Assembly (NCBI GenBank): GCA_021852245.1
Contig: JAJZNY010000364.1
Location: 1-7,314 of the forward strand
DNA: 7,314 bases
Source: Planctomycetota bacterium
Lineage (GTDB): Bacteria > Planctomycetota > Phycisphaerae > WQYP01
Direction: 5' to 3'
Under the pieces are notes generated by a model that was given only the letters and a program-made list of their open reading frames with translations, did not search any database and was not told the origin of the DNA. Position 1 is the first letter of the stretch. Each line of letters begins with the position of its first letter. Both the position numbers and the translations under genes were made by a program. Of the stretch, positions 4,380-7,314 are shown one piece after another.

Positions 4380-7295
4380 TTACGCCGAAGCGGCAGCACC
4401 CTGCCTGAGCCGTTTCACCACCGCCGCGTCGCGCGCGGACAATTCTGGAAATTCCGGATCGCTGCCGACATCCGGCCGCCGCTTCCACGAGCGGGCGCAG
4501 CTTGGATACAGCCCGCGCGTATCCACCATTCGAATCTGCCACTGCGAGCCGGTTTCAATTCGATGAAATCCGGCGCCGAGCGCATCTTCAATCTCCGGCC
4601 CATATAACCGCGCCAAATTCTGCGACGCTTCGTCAGGCGGCGCCACAATCACCGCTTCGGAATCCAGCGGGTTCCCAAGCCCGATCGTCCTTTTGAGTTC
4701 GTCCAGCTGCTTGTTGCCACTTTCAATCAGTTCCATCCACTGCGGCCACGGCTCCAGGGCGGCATTCTCCGCATGCATATGCGTGGAGAAACTCACACAA
4801 TGCACCGACGCCGGTGCCTTGTCCATCCCCCGCAGTTGGCGTACCGACTGCCACACCTCGTCCGCCGTGAAGACCAGAACTGGGGCGGATAGCTCCACCA
4901 GCGACCGCAGCAGCAGAAAACAGATGTGCTGAGATGCCCGCCGTCGGGGCGAATCCGGCAATTCGCAGTAAAGGCGGTCTTTGATCGCCTTGGCGTAAAG
5001 GGCGGAGATATCCACATTGCAAAATTCATAGATATTCCGGAACACGCGGTGAAAATCATAATTTTCATACGCGGCATGCGTGTCGCGCTCCAGTTGGTCC
5101 AGCCGACCAAGCATCCACATATCAATGCTCTGTGGCGCGGGCGGCACCGCGTGGCGCTCCGGATCAAAATCGTAGAGATTGCCCAGCAGATAGCGGAATG
5201 TGTTGCGTATCTTTCGATACGCCTCGCCAATGCGTGCCAGCAGTTCCTTTGAACACGGCATGTCATTTTGATAGTCCACGCTCGCCACCCACAGCCGCAG
5301 CACGTCGGCACCATGTTCCTTGAGCGCATCCGATACCTTAATATCATTCCCCGCGCTCTTGGACATCTTGCGACCCTGACCGTCCACGATAAATCCGTGC
5401 GTCAGTACGGCCTTGAACGGCGGCGTATCCCGATATCCCGCCGCCTCCAGAAGCGTCGATTGAAACCACCCGCGATGCTGATCCGAACCCTCAAGATACA
5501 GATCCGCCCCGTACCCCAGATGCGGATGCGTCCCCTCCAGCACCGCACGATGCGATGCCCCGGATTCAAACCACACATCCAGAATATCGCTCCCCTTACG
5601 CAGCGATGCCGTGATAAATTCATGGCCGGCCTTCGTCCCCGCGTCCGGCGTCAGGGCTTCATCGCACCAGCGATCTGTCCCAAGAATCTTCTCCGGTGAA
5701 TCGGTATACCAACTATCCGCCCCATGGAGGCCGATATATTCCGCGACGCGGGCCGTCGATCGGGCGGTTAAAAGAATATGACCGTCCGGATCGGTGAACG
5801 CGGGGATTGGAACTCCCCACGACCGCTGCCGCGAAATACACCAATCCGGCCGCGTGGCAAGCATGCCGCTGATACGTGACTTTCCCCACGCCGGTATCCA
5901 CTGCACCTGATCAATAAAGTTTTCAGCCTGACGCACCAGCGGGCTTTCATGCGATGCACGCACAAACCACTGCTCGGTGGCGCGGAAGATGATCGCCCGG
6001 CGGCATCGCCAGCAATGCGGATAACTGTGTTCAATGATATTTTCCGCAATCAGCAATCGGCTGTTCTTGAGATGCTCAATGATCTTCGCCCCGGCATCCC
6101 AGATCAATTCACCGCGAAGAAACTCGGGAGCGCTCTGGTCATAACGCCCATCCGGCAATACCGGCGAATAAATTTCCAGGCCATACTGCTTTCCGGTGGC
6201 ATAATCCTCCGCGCCATGGCCGGGGGCGGTGTGCACAAGTCCCGTACCATCCTCCAGCGTTACATAATCAGCGTACACCAGCGGGCACCTGCGTGCCGTA
6301 TCCAGCGGATGCTGATATTGGATCGCGCAATCGGCAAGCTCCTCTCCCGAGATCGGCTCGCCAACAAGGCGATATTCCGCCTGCAGCGGCCCATGGGCAG
6401 CCGCATGAATCGTCGCCTCCATCCGCTCCTGTGCCACGATGAGCGCTGGAAATTCCCTGCGGGAATCCGCCAAGCATACATACATGTTTTTCGGCCCGGC
6501 CGCCACCGCCCGATTTGCCGGCAGCGTCCATGGCGTGGTCGTCCAGATGAGATAACCGGCGGCAGGGGGGCGGGGACCGAATTGCGCCGGCCAATTCCCC
6601 GTCGCTAAATCCATGCTAAAGGCGACAAATACACTGGTGGATTTGTGCGGGCCATACTCAAGTTCCGCCTCCGCCAGCGCCGTCTGATCATACGTGCACC
6701 AGTGCACCGGCCGCCGCTGCCGGAAAACCAGATCGCGCTGCAGCAGATCCGCCAGAACCTCCAGCACCCCTTTTTCATACGCCGGGCTGAGGGTCAGGTA
6801 CGGGTGTTCAAAATCCCCCAGCACGCCCAGCCGTTGAAATGATTTCGACTGCTGACCCACAAATTTCATGGCATAATCGCGGCAAAGCTTCCGCACCTCC
6901 GACGGAGGCATGGCCTTGAGTTTCGGCCCCAATTCCTTCTGCACGGCACTTTCAATCGGCAAACCGTGGCAGTCCCACCCCGGCACATATTCGCAGTCAA
7001 ACCCCGCCATGGTGCGGTATTTCACGATGATGTCCTTGAGCACCTTATTGATCAGGTGTCCCATGTGAATGTCGCCGTTGGCATACGGCGGGCCGTCGTG
7101 CAATACCCATTTTCCGCGCGGGTGTTCGCATGCGCGAATTTTTTGATACAGGTTTTCGTCCTGCCATTGCGTCAACATGGCCGGCTCGCGCTGCGTCAAA
7201 TTGGCCTTCATGGGAAAATTCGTCTGCGGCAGATTCAGTGTGGATTTATAATCTTTTGCAGGTGCATCAGGCGGTGCTGTTGATTGGGATTCCAT
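4380..7295 (-). CDS. ileS: Isoleucyl-tRNA synthetase with degenerate C-terminal zinc ribbon
   Basis: IleRS is a class I aminoacyl-tRNA synthetase that charges tRNA-Ile and edits away valine. The 971-residue protein is a full-length bacterial type-1 enzyme. Visible features in order: DYKSTLNLPQTNFPMK (15-30) shared with E. coli IleRS; the HIGH box as HMGH (77-80); GWDCHGLPIE (106-115); the CP1 editing domain with WTTTPWTLPAN (251-261) and GTGLVHTAPGHGAEDY (350-365); DLYLEGSDQHRGWFQS (598-613); the KMSKS loop (643-647); and the anticodon-binding helical region (about 700-870). The tail aligns with the zinc ribbon of E. coli IleRS (C901, C904, C921, C924) with identical spacing, but the ligand positions read C933, S936, S953, D956, so three cysteines are lost. 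There are about 14 extra N-terminal residues. The ATG has GAGG four bases upstream. It is the first visible gene of the operon; its promoter lies beyond the window. Confidence 0.97.
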   Translation of the reverse strand: MESQSTAPPDAPAKDYKSTLNLPQTNFPMKANLTQREPAMLTQWQDENLYQKIRACEHPRGKWVLHDGPPYANGDIHMGHLINKVLKDIIVKYRTMAGFDCEYVPGWDCHGLPIESAVQKELGPKLKAMPPSEVRKLCRDYAMKFVGQQSKSFQRLGVLGDFEHPYLTLSPAYEKGVLEVLADLLQRDLVFRQRRPVHWCTYDQTALAEAELEYGPHKSTSVFVAFSMDLATGNWPAQFGPRPPAAGYLIWTTTPWTLPANRAVAAGPKNMYVCLADSRREFPALIVAQERMEATIHAAAHGPLQAEYRLVGEPISGEELADCAIQYQHPLDTARRCPLVYADYVTLEDGTGLVHTAPGHGAEDYATGKQYGLEIYSPVLPDGRYDQSAPEFLRGELIWDAGAKIIEHLKNSRLLIAENIIEHSYPHCWRCRRAIIFRATEQWFVRASHESPLVRQAENFIDQVQWIPAWGKSRISGMLATRPDWCISRQRSWGVPIPAFTDPDGHILLTARSTARVAEYIGLHGADSWYTDSPEKILGTDRWCDEALTPDAGTKAGHEFITASLRKGSDILDVWFESGASHRAVLEGTHPHLGYGADLYLEGSDQHRGWFQSTLLEAAGYRDTPPFKAVLTHGFIVDGQGRKMSKSAGNDIKVSDALKEHGADVLRLWVASVDYQNDMPCSKELLARIGEAYRKIRNTFRYLLGNLYDFDPERHAVPPAPQSIDMWMLGRLDQLERDTHAAYENYDFHRVFRNIYEFCNVDISALYAKAIKDRLYCELPDSPRRRASQHICFLLLRSLVELSAPVLVFTADEVWQSVRQLRGMDKAPASVHCVSFSTHMHAENAALEPWPQWMELIESGNKQLDELKRTIGLGNPLDSEAVIVAPPDEASQNLARLYGPEIEDALGAGFHRIETGSQWQIRMVDTRGLYPSCARSWKRRPDVGSDPEFPELSARDAAVVKRLRQGAAASA

Positions 7296-7314
7296 AGTAC
7301 CTCAGGCGCTCCGG

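Noticed and set aside
4380..7295. Long antisense frames opposite ileS on the plus strand (for example 5949-6608)
   Set aside because: They lack SDs and recognisable domains, and they overlap a fully conserved synthetase, as expected by chance in GC-rich coding DNA.

Overview
This 7.3-kb window looks like chromosomal housekeeping DNA from a free-living bacterium of moderately high GC. Every supportable gene lies on the minus strand. The best guess for the organism is a planctomycete or close relative (possibly Phycisphaerae). That rests mainly on the DksA-like protein, which has a long lysine/alanine/serine-rich head and a two-cysteine zinc finger with a PWAKYCIEYA block. This is an inference from family resemblance, not a proven assignment.

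In transcription order (right to left), the first block is a likely five-gene operon: ileS (isoleucyl-tRNA synthetase, 7295-4380), pdxJ (pyridoxine 5'-phosphate synthase, 4330-3617), dapA (4-hydroxy-tetrahydrodipicolinate synthase, 3597-2722), a DoxX-family membrane protein (2682-2230), and a predicted lipoprotein (2222-1572). The gaps are 49, 19, 39 and 7 bases, and each gene has a recognisable Shine-Dalgarno sequence. The promoter lies outside the window, upstream of ileS. The first three genes serve translation, vitamin B6 synthesis and lysine/peptidoglycan precursor synthesis. The last two form a tightly coupled envelope pair of unknown role.

The second block is a single gene for a DksA/TraR-like protein (1293-454). 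It has its own near-consensus promoter (TTGACT, 17 bases, TATTCT) and a leader of about 130 bases. The third block is a compact 57-residue AbrB/MazE/SpoVT-type DNA-binding protein (244-71). It has its own promoter, a strong ribosome binding site and a hairpin terminator at the left edge of the window.

The most notable observation is that two proteins carry zinc-finger sites with the family's spacing kept but cysteines lost: the C-terminal ribbon of IleS (C-x2-S-x16-S-x2-D) and the finger of the DksA-like protein (C-x2-T-x17-C-x2-Y). The DksA-like protein is also unusual in being charge-segregated, with a histone-H1-like basic head of about 135 residues and a His/Asp/Glu tail. I see no mobile elements, CRISPR arrays, tRNA or rRNA genes, and no clear new multi-gene system.
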